64,000 bases of DNA from Nitzschia sp. pyKryTriq1. Its lineage: Eukaryota; Bacillariophyta; Bacillariophyceae; Bacillariales; Bacillariaceae. The position numbers and the translations under genes are program-made. The stretch is from assembly GCA_956465555.1 (NCBI GenBank), contig OY101122.1, positions 1,809,001 through 1,873,000 on the forward strand, in the 5' to 3' direction. The notes beneath the pieces are model-generated. The model was not told the DNA's origin and did no database searches. It was given only the letters and a program-made list of their open reading frames with translations. Below, piece after piece: positions 42,801 through 53,775 of the stretch. How positions within the stretch are numbered: position 1 is the first letter of the stretch; every line of letters begins with the position of its first letter.

Positions 42801-43532
42801 TTTCTGCCAAGTTGTACAGTAGATGACCGTTATCGTTGTTTCCTTCTTCCTGACCTTCTCCAACCCATAGCGCTACAGCTCTATCCAAAGCAGCCAATCC
42901 TTTTGTTTTATCGGAAGCTTTGCATTCTTGTAGCACTTGAAATAGTTCATGTACGGCAGCCATCCACACACTGGTGACCAGAGCCGCGTCGGTTTCCACA
43001 TTTTCAATATTCAACTTGAACAAGTCATTCACCAACGTATCTCCGTACTGTTCAATTGGATGTCCATCGAAGTTTCCTTCCGTCTCGCCTTCATCGACAT
43101 TTCCCAGCACTAAAAATGCATGTCGAAAAATGTTGTACATGGGCGACTGAGCCATTTTGTCCTTGGCGTCCAAACTCAAAGATTGCAATGTGACTGCTGG
43201 TGTGCTTGTACTGTTATTATTTAAAATAAGGAGAAAGAACGAAATGAGAAATATGAGTCAGTCATCGGAAGAAGGACGAGATTGATTGAATTCGACCATT
43301 ATTACACTCACGAGGATTGCCCTCCGTTTTCGTAAATTGACTGTTTCACGGTCAAATCAGTGGCTTCTTTCATGTCGGCAGCATCGAGCGCCAAATTTAG
43401 CAAATCTTGAACGTCTGTCACAGTCTCGAAACGGCCACCCAGTACAGGAATCGCATCCGTCACCACAGAAGACATGGCTACCACCAGGAGTACCACCAGG
43501 AGACGTAGAGTGGGAGGAAAGAAACTTGACAT
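36805..43532 (-). CDS. Giant FEA1/phytotransferrin-like surface protein, six lobes (copy 1)
   Basis: Two exons, 43532-43312 and 43210-36805, give 2208 residues. The 101-bp intron (TCCTC|GTGAGT, AACAG|TAC, phase 2) joins YENGGQS to STSTPAVTLQSLS. Exon 1 holds the signal peptide (LVVLLVVAMSSVVTDA) and the start of lobe A1. Lobes: A1 about 35-360, B1 367-706, A2 716-1050, B2 1056-1395, A3 1416-1746, B3 1761-2086. A lobes carry (A/Y)LW(V/I)GE.Q-type boxes (WIGDGQVAG in A3); B lobes carry WD.G...IG..EG boxes. Most have VPLIQ-type helices and Cys pairs such as LGITCADVG. A transmembrane helix (about 2099-2121, with a CLLCC core) precedes an 88-residue tail containing TGELNHSMDLLEKAF. FEA1 relationship recalled from the family's box motifs. 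Close paralogue of the gene at 44.5-51.2 kb. Confidence 0.72.
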
Positions 43533-44522
43533 GGTGCCAAGTGATAAAGCCTGGTTGTTATGAATGAAAAATAAAAATGGAACGCGGAGCCCAGTGTTTG
43601 CTAATGGTCGAAGGCTTGAATTCTCAACGACGGTATGATGGACTTTGGATATCGATGGAGAGATTGATCGCTCTTGGATCCAAGTCTCTTCTCAAACGCT
43701 GTTGGTGAATGCGGTCAATGCACTCGGCATGGGGGACGAGGATGATAATAGTCCGAGTATCCTGTCGTCTGTCGTGTATTATGCTACCGGTACTTGTACG
43801 AACCTCCTTACTTGTGTCCTTGTGCTGTCTATCGCCATGATCGGAAACATCATCCGGCGGCGACACAGCGACACACACAACATCTCGACAAAGATGACTC
43901 TTGCGAAAAAATGCCCGACAGAAATTTATTTTGGTCTTTCGGGGTTTTTTAATTATATATTCATGAAGAGTATATATTACCAAAAGTCAACAAAACGATA
44001 TGCCTGATTGGCCCAAAGCGTGAAATTTGACGTCTGATAATTGCACGCAGTTCTGACGGTATGACTGAGTCATTGGTAAATACATAATATTTCGGATCCC
44101 ATAATTCCATGTGGCGCTGGCTCGGCAGGCGCACACCCAAGATACACGACCATGCGCGCTCTCCCGCGCAATCTTCAGGATCCATCTTTCTACCGATATG
44201 ATGGGATGATTTTCTTCATGATGATGATTCTTCCACCGATGTATGTACTGTAGACTACTTGACTTGTACCCGTACAGTTAGTTATATACCAAAACTGCAG
44301 TGAGCAATACGTATTCTAGTAGCTTTACAAATATCTAGCAGTCTAATGCTTGCAATCCCAATTTCATTTATTATTACAAATAACATATTTTAAGATATTT
44401 TTTTACGTACATATGATGATGATGATGTGCTCGCCCAGCAGACGAGACACTTCATGTTTGCCAGACCACAGGTAGTACAGTACGACCATCTCGATACTGA
44501 TCATCATGTCGTATCATCTCCC
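43533..44522. other. Intergenic region between tandem receptor genes
   Basis: About 990 bp separating the two six-lobed receptor genes; expected to hold the promoter of copy 1 and the 3' flank of copy 2. TACCGGTA at 43785-43792. A frame at 43645-44007 (+) has two hydrophobic stretches but starts only at TTG and shows no recognisable domain, so I do not call it. Confidence 0.45.
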
Positions 44523-47500
44523 CTAGATCACCTCGAGACTGCTGCTGTCAGAGGTTGAATGATCATCTGAATCGTGGCCAGTTGATGCATCGTTGTACAT
44601 ATCTTCCTTCAATGCTGCCGACTCCCCCAGCCGAGACTCCGTTCGAGGCTTTGTGTTAGAGGAAAACGCTCTCTCGAGTAGATCCATGGAATGGTTCAGC
44701 TCGCCAGTTACGGGAATGATAAATCGAGGGTTGTTTTCTGGAAGTCTCGTGTTCTTCTTGCGACTTCGCATGTAGAAAACACCGGTGCCCAAGACGCAGA
44801 CGCCCATCACACACCCAAGAACGATCCAAAGAAGCATTGCATTCCCATCTTCGTAGACGACACCATCGCATGGATTGTGTCCATCAATCGTTCCAAGTTG
44901 CTCGCAATCAACATTCAGATCCGGATAAACCTTGGCAAATGCAGAAAACACCTCGGAAACAGTCTTTCGCGGTGAAGAAGGTTCTGGGAATCCGAGATAG
45001 GCATCGAGAGTCTGAGCGGCTCCCCAGTTGGAGGCAGCGACTAGCGGAAGAAGAGCACGAGAGTAGACGTAGGCCTCCGCACGGTGGAGTTTCGCTTCCG
45101 CCCCCTTATTGGACTTGGTAAGATGAACAGCCGAGGAAAGAGCGCCTTGGATAACAGGAATCAAAAGCAAGGTAGAAATTTCATCCACTGCTTTCTTTAG
45201 ACTGGCGCAGCTGTCGTTTAGCAAGGCTCCACTACCCGTATACAACAGAGATAAGAGCTGTTCATTGACATCGACGGAAGTACCATCGGGCAGACAGGTT
45301 CCGAACTCTTTGCAATGCTCTTGCGCGAGATGGTAGAACATGTATCCGTTGTGAGTACCGTTGGTCTCGGTTCCCTCCAGGCTTCCAATGAGGAACGCAG
45401 CTCCTTTATCCCAATAGTTGCCGACGTCACGCAGTCTCCTACTGCTTGAACCAGCAGTCGTTGCACAGTTTGAAACAGCTTCATACATGGGTTGCAGAGC
45501 ACCAAAGTACATCACCAAAACTTGCACCGATTTGAGAACGATAGCCCGGCGCTGATCGTCATCCCACAGGTTCCCAGTATTGCTAAGGGCTGATCGAATG
45601 ACGTGATCCGCGTAAAGCTGGGGATCTTCATACGTGTTACCATAGTACTGAACGAAGGGGTCATACTCCGGCACAACACTTCTGTCGTTGGTCGATGCAA
45701 GCTGAAACAGACTGATGCTGCCATCGCTCTCGCTCTCCACGTGCTTTCCGTAGGTGTACAGATTTTCAGCGGCGGCGTAAGCTTTCATCTGCAAGAGAAT
45801 ATCAAGCTGACGAATATCCAAATCTAATATCGCGAATTCACCGACCCCATGGTGGGGCCGATAACCAGCAAGATGGGTCGTGTCATCTGTATCCTTACAC
45901 CTCATATTTTCATCCTCAGTTTCGGTTTCGTGAACACCAATATCACTGCATGTCAATCCAAGGCACGGATAGATGCTTCGGAGATTCACAATGATATCAT
46001 TCGTTTCGACAGCGTTGTATGTCATGTCCAGTAGTTTAGTCTTCAGATATTGAAAAGCATCGGGATGGCAGCTAGCTGCTAAAGGAATGACTGAGTGGGC
46101 GTAAAGCTTTACGCGTGGCCTGTCATCCATTCGAAGACTGTGGATCAGACTTTGGATCAACGGCACTGCCATGAGCGACGAAATTTTGTTCACTAGTCTG
46201 GATAGGTGCAAGTACGAGGACGGGCTATCAGAACATGCGCCAGGCAAAGTGATCACACTTTTGGCTTCGTTGAAGAGTTTCAAGATGTTGGTGTTAGTTC
46301 TCGATTGTCCGCCCTTATCCATATTGAAAACTTCAGCCATTCGCTCAGTCATGGCGTAAAGCAGGCGTCCATTGTCACCACTTCCGGCGACCTGACCATC
46401 CCCAATCCAGTACGCTACAGCAACGTCAATGGAGTGGACTCCATCCTCGTCCGTGATCTCCTTGTCCTTACAATCTTTAAGGGTCTTGTAGAGCAGATGG
46501 GCAATGTGCATCCATAGATTAAGCGCGAGAGTTGCCTCAACCGGAAGTGTCTTGGTTTGAGCATTTATGTTTTTGAAGGCGTCCTCGACAATCGAATCGG
46601 CGTAAAGACGAACGTCTCTGGACATGAATTTACCGTCTTCATTTCGCAAAGCATACATGAAGAGGTTGAACAACGGTTCGTCAAGCATTTCTTTCGTTTC
46701 CTCGGTGGAAAAGGCCTTGAGGCTTCTTAGACTCTCAAACATCCCTTTTTCATCGTAGGTCTTAGAGTTCTTCCCGTCCTTGTAAATCAATTTCGCCAGT
46801 GTGTAACTATCGGTTTCAAGCGCTCCTTGGAGGTCAGCGACGTCCTTGGCGATGTTTGCTCTGTCTTGCACATAGGTGGTGGTGATGTACAAGCCATCGC
46901 CAAGATCCGTTGGCGTTTCTGCGATTGGCGCTTGATCCTTAACATTTCCTTCATGAGCGGCTCCATCAGCAGTTTCGCCTCCTAAACAAAGAGAAAGATC
47001 AGAATAGTCCACTAGTACTCCCACGTCTGAGCAAGCGATCCCCATGCCACGGAGAGCATAAGCAAATGCCTCGATGATGGTATAGAGGGGTTGGCTCGTT
47101 GAGATTGACGCGAAGGTGGTACCCAGCGCATTCTCGATGGTCCCTCTGCTGGTACTGTTGCTCTGATCGACCAGAGGAACAATCGCCTTTGAAAAAATGT
47201 AGGTCGTTGCATTGGAGTCTACATCTTGAGTTTCGATATTTTGACTTCTAGCCACGGACGATATGGTAGCTTGCACCAATGTCGTGGACAGTAAGGGAAC
47301 AATCTTCGTGGTCTCGATTCGCTCGAGACTGTCGCAATTTCCGTCAGCAATGGCATCACGGCCGGCTGCAAATTGAATCAGAAGGTCCTCGTTTATCTTG
47401 GATTCTCCGGACGATTCGCAGTTGTCAAACTCTGCACACACTTCATTGGCTAATGCATACAAGAAGGTTCCCTCGCCTCCTGGTTGTCCACCAGCTAAGG

Positions 47501-50500
47501 GGCCTTCAATCGAACCGACAAATAGAGCCACAGCCTGGTCCCATGCGACAGTAGCGTTCCACGTACTCTCGTGCGAGCAGACTTCACGAGCTGTAGCCAT
47601 CCTCTCGAATAGTGCATCATACGAGACCATAGTCTGAAGAGTTCTGGTGACTATTTCAGCAAGCTCTCCTCGGGAGGCACCCACAAATTCGCCGGTTTGA
47701 GAAAAAGCATTGGCGATGATGTCATCCGCAACAAATTCTGAGCCATAGTATGTCTGGAACATATTCTGTGGCAGCTCGGCTCGGCTATCGCTTCTCGTGG
47801 AAAGAGATTTCATTGACAAATATCGTGAGCTGGTGTCTTCAGCGTATGCATTGTGCCCTTGTTCGTAGATTTCTTGCGCGGCTGTGTAGGCTTTGGCTCT
47901 CATCATGATCTCTATCTCTAAAACGTCCATGTCTAGACGAGCGATCTCCGAAGCACTAGATTTTGGGTCATAGCCAGCCATACTTCTACTTTGATTCTCT
48001 GAATCTCGAGAGTCGATTTTATCGATCAGCGAATTCAAGAGGTTTCGGAATACTTCATCAGCAGCGTTGGTATGTTCAAGATCCTCCTTTGTTATTCTTT
48101 GGCATCGGAGGAACGATGCAAGATGCTCGATAAGATCATCAGTGAGTGCGTCTTGCGAATAATCGGCCAAAAGAGCGGTGCTCAGGACTTCCCAAGTGGC
48201 TTCATTGCAGGCGGTAGCTTGAGGGATTACCGAGAGGGCGTATAATTCGAGCATGTTGTTGCTTCCACTAACCAAGTGGAAAAGCAATGTCAATATGGCT
48301 GGCTTTGAAAGCATGCGTACAAGCTCATGCACTTTGAAATACAAGCCTGGTAAGGCAGCTTTTGAGGCAGTGCATTGTTGCCCCAATGCCTGGGCCTCAT
48401 TGAATAGGTCCATCAACTCGGTATTTACCCCAGCTTCACCTTCCTTGAGTCCGTAGAATTTGGCTGCTGATTGAGCCACTGAATAGAGCATCCAGCCTTG
48501 ATCAAACTTTCCTTCCTGCTGATCTTTTCCGATCCATAGGGCAACAGCTGAATCAATTGTTGGAACAGGGTCCTTTCTATCTCCGCACAAACGCACGGCT
48601 TCGTATAGCTGATGTACCATAACCATCCAAACATTCAGCACAACGGTGGCCTCCGCCGCCAGTTTGTTGTCCTTCGCATTTTCAAAGGCCTTGACAGTAA
48701 CTTCGTTTGCGTAGGAAAAGTCCTCACCTGGCGTGCCTTCCAGGTCATCATCAGCATACAGGGCGTATCGAAAAATGTTGAACATGGGATCCTCCGTCAT
48801 CGTTTGCGTTGCCGTAATGCTGAAGGACTGCAGCGTGGTGATGTTCGACGCGGCATTACTTTTGATATTTTTCCCAGTGGTGTAGATAAGATAGCCAGCC
48901 TCTGAACTTGATGCTTGAAAGATAGCTTGTATATCGAGAGCAAAGGAGCCAGCTTCATCCGCTATACCTATGTCTTGGAAGACGTATCGACCAAATGCGA
49001 TGTTTTCTGGTGCAGCGGCTGGCTCTTCCGAGCACATTTTCCCGGTCACTGGTTCGTCTTCAAACTCTCCAATATCAGAACAGGCCGTTACCATTCCTTC
49101 GAGCGCGGTCCTTACAGCCTCGGCAACCGTTGCGAATCCATCTGACACTGGCTGCATCGAAAGTTGAAATTCCATATTCTGCATAATCGTCCCCGCACTA
49201 GCGGGGTTGCTTTGATCTACAATGGGGAGGATTCCTAGGGCGTATGAGCTTCCAATTGCGAGACTGCTGTCCGATGTTCCCTTCGGAAGACCCGCATTGA
49301 AGGAAGCATACTTGATTGTTCCCTGAATCAGTGGGATAATCATCGTTGGTAAGATCTGGTTTTCAAGAATACCTTTCACAACTTCGCATGATCCCTCAAA
49401 AATCAAATTTATGGCCTGCTTGAAACCTTCCACGATGACTTCATTCGCTGCTGCTGAGTTTTCGCCAACACATGTTCCAAACTCGATACATAATTCTCTT
49501 GCAGCAGCAAACATGAGCTCTCCCCCGAGAACGCTTCCTAATTCGTCTTTCCCTTCCATGGAGCCGATGTAGAATAGAGCCCCCGTGTCCCAGTAGTCTA
49601 GGGCTGTGTTCTTGTCCAACCTGCATTGCTGGACTGCATACTGTAGGGATGTAGCGGAAGTCATGAACATGACTACATTGGTCAATGTGCCAGTGACCAT
49701 CTTGCGAACTTGCTCCTTGTCAGCACTGTTGTAGGGAGGGACCCGGTCGAGCATGTTCGTAATCATGTTATCGGCAAAGCCTTCTCCTGAGTAGTAGCTT
49801 TCAAAGGTGGAAATGTAGGAGTTGTCTGTCACAGTTGGCACAAGTTGATTTTGCGCCAGATTTTTGAGTGCGTATCCATCCGCATTCCAACCATGCGTGT
49901 ACCAGTCCTCTGCAGCCCCGAAGGCTTCGAAGCGAAGAAAAATGTCAATCTGTTTGATATCTCGATCTAACTTGACCTTCTGGTTGGCACCCGAGCGATC
50001 TGTAGTATACCCGACTACGGTCACGGTTGACTCATCTTGGCATTCGGGAACAGTTCCTCCGAGATAGCTCCCGACCTGAGCACAAGTGATACCCAGGCAG
50101 CTATAAGCTTTTTGAATGGAGAAAACAGCGGCCTGTGATTGATCGGGTGTAAGTTCGCGTAAGACGTCCAATTGTAGTTCTTCGTCGTATGCATCGGGAT
50201 CGCATGCGGCAACCCTAGGAATAGTTGCGAGGGCATAAAGTTCGACGTAGTTGCTTCCTGCTTCGTTCTGTAGATTCATACTATGATGAATAAGATTTTG
50301 TACAAGCGGAACAGTCATCAGACCGATTGTCTCTTTCACAAGACCTCGCATCTCCTTGTAGCCCTGATCATTGTCGCAAGATCCAGCCTGGAGATTTGTT
50401 TGCATCGTCAACAAACGGTCTACGATTTGAGTGTTGACAACAGCCTCCCCGTCATCTTGATCGAAGCGTTCCCCAGCATTCTCAGCAAGATTATAAAGCA

Positions 50501-51183
50501 AGTGACCTTGATCATTGCTACCCTCCACCTGGCCTTCGCCAATCCAAAGTGCGGCGACCCTGTCCAACGCCCCTAACCCCTTGCTAACATCTGCAGCTTT
50601 ACATTCTTGTAGGACTTGAAAGAGTTCGTGGACGGCGGACATCCACACATTCGTGACTAGTGCAGCTTCAGTTTCGATATCGTTGATATTCAACGAAAAA
50701 AGGTCATTGACCAACGTATCCCCGTACTGCTCGATTGGGTTATCATCAAAATTCCCTTGAGTTTCACCTTCATCGACATTCCCAAGGACCAAGAAGGCGT
50801 GTCGAAAGATATTGTACATGGGTGATTGTGCCATTGTGTCCTTGGCGTTGAGACTCAGCGACTGCAATGTCACTCTGTCCCCACTCACAGAACTATCTTG
50901 TTCGATTCCCTAAAGAGGAAGAAAAAGCGGGTTAGAACAATATCTCTCGGGTATTGCAAGATTATTGTGTAAAGTATCGACAACCGTGACTCACATTCTG
51001 GTAAATGGATACCTTCTCGACCAAGGAGTTGGCTTCCCTCATTGCCGCTGCATCCAGAGCCAAATTCAATAGATATTGCACATCGGTAGAAGTTTCAAAA
51101 CGGCCATTGAGAAGTGGAATCGCTGACGTCTTCGGCAATAACAGCAAGAACGATGCCACGGCGATCCATCCGAAAGTTGTCAT
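44523..51183 (-). CDS. Giant FEA1/phytotransferrin-like surface protein, six lobes (copy 2)
   Basis: Two exons, 51183-50995 and 50909-44523, give 2191 residues. The ATG at 51183 starts the signal peptide (WIAVASFLLLLPKTSA); the frame is open for another 22 codons upstream. The 85-bp intron (CAGAAT|GTGAGT, CTTTAG|GGA, phase 0) joins SIYQN to GIEQDSSVSG. Six lobes A1-B1-A2-B2-A3-B3 match copy 1 one for one: boxes LWIGEGQVEG, IGSMEGK, LWIGKDQQEG, FVGSIEGP, WIGDGQVAG, IGSLEGT. A transmembrane helix (about 2089-2110) precedes an 81-residue tail with TGELNHSMDLLERAF. Copy 2 lies upstream of copy 1 in the same direction, consistent with tandem duplication. Iron or anion capture at the cell surface is the inferred role, from resemblance to FEA1 and phytotransferrins. 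Confidence 0.72.
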
Positions 51184-52195
51184 GTTCCCATCCACTCCTT
51201 TCCGGCTTCTTTGCTCCGACGATTTCTTGCGACAAATACTATTCACCATAGTTCAGCGGCCTTCTTTTTCAGATTCTGTAGATTGTTCTTCTGAAGAATG
51301 GTAGCTTAGTACAAATTAGTTTATCTCTTTGTTTGAGAAGATACAATGATTGCCCATGAACATGGGTGGCTTGCGAGAGAGCGTTTCTGCTTCCAGCTTG
51401 CTTGTGAAGAAAGAGTGTTGCTTTCATCCCAAATTTGTCGGGAACCGCCAAGGAATGCTTAGTTCTTTCCCATGAATTCCTTATGTGGGCCGCGTATCAA
51501 GAATGGGAGGGCTATAATAAAATCGCGCCAGGCGGGTCGTTTTTGTTGTCATTAGTCGTATCTTCGATTCTATCACGAGATGAAAATTCTGACCGTTGGG
51601 TGAGATTATTCTGATCGTGCGTGTTGTTGTTTGTGTTTGTTGAGCTCGGTCGGTCGGTGTCGAACAGAGTTTAAGCATGATGTGCCAAAGAATACTGTAA
51701 GCTCAATTCTCTGAGAAAATCATCGACTCATAGGAATGTGAAAGGACGACGCACGACGCTCCTGTGTCGGTCCGACAGCCGACAGGCGCCGGATGAACAC
51801 TCCACACTCCGTCCATCCAAACACGCTATCTACTAACTAATATTTCCATACTCTAGAGTAGAGACGCAACGCTCCACGAGTAAAAAGACCAACGCAACCA
51901 GAGTTGTGACTTTCAGTGTCTTCATCATCATCGTGCCTCCGCCCTTTTGGCAACCACGGAGTCAAGATAAGACAATGCGACGAGGCTAAGAAGAAGATAA
52001 GACTGGAGGGCTGTTGCATCAAGGGTTTCTATCGGCTACTAGTCGTTTAATCCAGCACGACCCGATGCATAATATGGGCGGTAAGAGGATCGTTGTTCAG
52101 AACGAGGAAAGGCAAAGAAGACAGGGCGTTCGCTCACTTAGCAAGAATTATGTATAAAAGTTACAGGATTCTTTGATCAATAAAGCGAAAGAAGC
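51184..52195. other. Intergenic region
   Basis: About 1 kb with no convincing gene. Contains the 12-bp palindrome TACTCTAGAGTA at 51849-51860 and a GGTCGGTCGGT run near 51647. Likely promoter of receptor copy 2 and the 3' flank of cytochrome c6. Confidence 0.4.
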
Positions 52196-52778
52196 TTAGT
52201 CCCATCCGGCTTCCGAAGTCGCAATAACGTACGCGGCGACATCGGCGATGGCTTCGTCGTCCAAGCGTCCTCCGAAGGCGGGCATGGCGTTCTTTCCGTT
52301 GGTCACTTGCGTAATGACGGCCTTCTCGTTACGTCCTCCAGCAAGGTAAGACTCAAGGGCCTCCTTCTCAAGGGTCTTTTCGGGCATGATCACATTTTGT
52401 CCTCCGGCGTGGCACGCAGCGCAGTTGGCGTTGAAGATTTGCTCTCCATTGTCAACGTTTCCGGCAAGGGCGGGTTGGACGGCAATTCCGAAAGCAATGG
52501 CTCCGGCGGTGGCGGCCTGTGGGTAGGATCGAAAGACGACATGTAGTTAGAAAATGTTCTGTAAAAGTGGTATTTGACTGGACTCTGTCCACGTCCGACG
52601 CCGTTCGCGTGCTCGACACGAGACACCCACGCGCCCTCGAGATCGGAGGAACGACAAGAGGGTTCTCACTGCTGCAAAGCCCTGAATCCAAAAAACTTCT
52701 TACCTTTCCAAGATCTGCCTTGTTGATGCTGAAGGCGGAGGCGGTGGCAAGAAGGGTGGCAATAAGAGTAAGCTTCAT
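52196..52778 (-). CDS. petJ: Cytochrome c6, thylakoid lumen electron carrier
   Basis: Two exons, 52778-52704 and 52516-52196, give a 131-residue precursor. The 187-bp intron (GGAAAG|GTAAGA, CCACAG|GCC, phase 0) separates the signal peptide from the rest. The signal ends ATASAF, the classic diatom plastid motif; a transit stretch follows, then a lumen-targeting segment (AIAFGIAVQPALA) with a typical ALA cut, leaving a mature protein of about 88 residues. The haem-binding CAACH is at about 57-61 and the axial Met in GKNAMPAF at about 103. It carries electrons from cytochrome b6f to photosystem I. Diatoms commonly use this haem protein; some use copper plastocyanin instead or in addition. Confidence 0.95.
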
Positions 52779-53775
52779 GGTGACTATTGTGATATTGGAG
52801 ATGCTTTCAAAGATATCTTGTGAAATGGCCAGTAGTGTTGACTGACATCATGGCAGCCTTCCATGTTGAGTTTTTGAAGATCGGCTGTGGTATAAAGATA
52901 GGCATTCAGTACTGGCTTTACGTACGTACGGCAATCTCCGTAGAAAGGCACTACTCGAGAGTGCTGCTGTATGCATCGCCAACTCATCCAGGATCGCGAA
53001 GAAGGGAATCTGAATACTCGATGTCAAAATTCTCCCATCGGTTTCCTGGACGAAAACACGTAGATTTGAACGTGAAAAAAATGAAGATATTGCCATCTGT
53101 TGAAAACGAGATTCCCTGTGATGATGTCGCGAACTCCCGCCCAGTAAATGCACCACGTGCGTCAGAGGGATTCTTCATCGGATGGAGGACAGACGACGAA
53201 GTTCGACCAGATGGAACGGACGCAGGTCGGACCTATTCATTCATTCATTCATTCATTCATTATCGACACAAGACACAACATGACGACGACTCCTCGACAC
53301 TCGACTCGAGACGACACGACACAACACGCTACTAGACTACTGTCCTCGAGACGACTCGAGACTCGAGACATCGACTCGAGACGACGACGACGACGAAGAC
53401 TCGCTGATCGAGACGCGCTCCAAGCTCCAAATCATATCACCAAATGATGGTGAGAGGTGAGGTGATGCGTTCTTGCTGGTTGGTTGTTGCGACAACAGTC
53501 TCACCGTAGTTGTTGTCAAAATCGCCCTCTCTCTACTCTACCGTACCATACGTATTGACAGAAGCAAACTCCTCCCACGCCCCATCATGCCACCATTCTG
53601 CGTTCTGGCTTCTGGCATCTAATACAGTAGGAGAGCCATGAGACTGTGAGACAGTCAGTCCGTTCAAACACCGGGTCTCGGGTCTCGCATCCTGCCTCTC
53701 GACCGCGCATATCCCACCATACGGTAGAAGGTGGAGCGGCGGGTCCCCTTTCTTCGTCAAGACATAATAATAATA
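52779..53775. other. Divergent intergenic region with low-complexity DNA
   Basis: About 1 kb between the cytochrome c6 and exostosin-like starts. Holds an ATTC tetranucleotide run and a block (about 53290-53395) of repeated CTCGAGAC/GACGAC words, rich in XhoI-like CTCGAG palindromes. Open frames across it follow the repeats and show no domain. Confidence 0.5.
53235..53261. repeat. ATTC tetranucleotide microsatellite
   Basis: Between six and seven copies of ATTC in tandem in the cytochrome c6 / exostosin intergenic region. Confidence 0.9.

Noticed and set aside
43645-44007. 120-codon plus-strand frame with two hydrophobic stretches
   Set aside because: Begins only at TTG, lies in the short gap between tandem genes, and has no recognisable domain or signal peptide.
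52820-53335. 171-codon plus-strand frame in the cytochrome c6 / exostosin gap
   Set aside because: It overlaps the ATTC microsatellite and low-complexity CTCGAG block, and its translation has no domain-like content.
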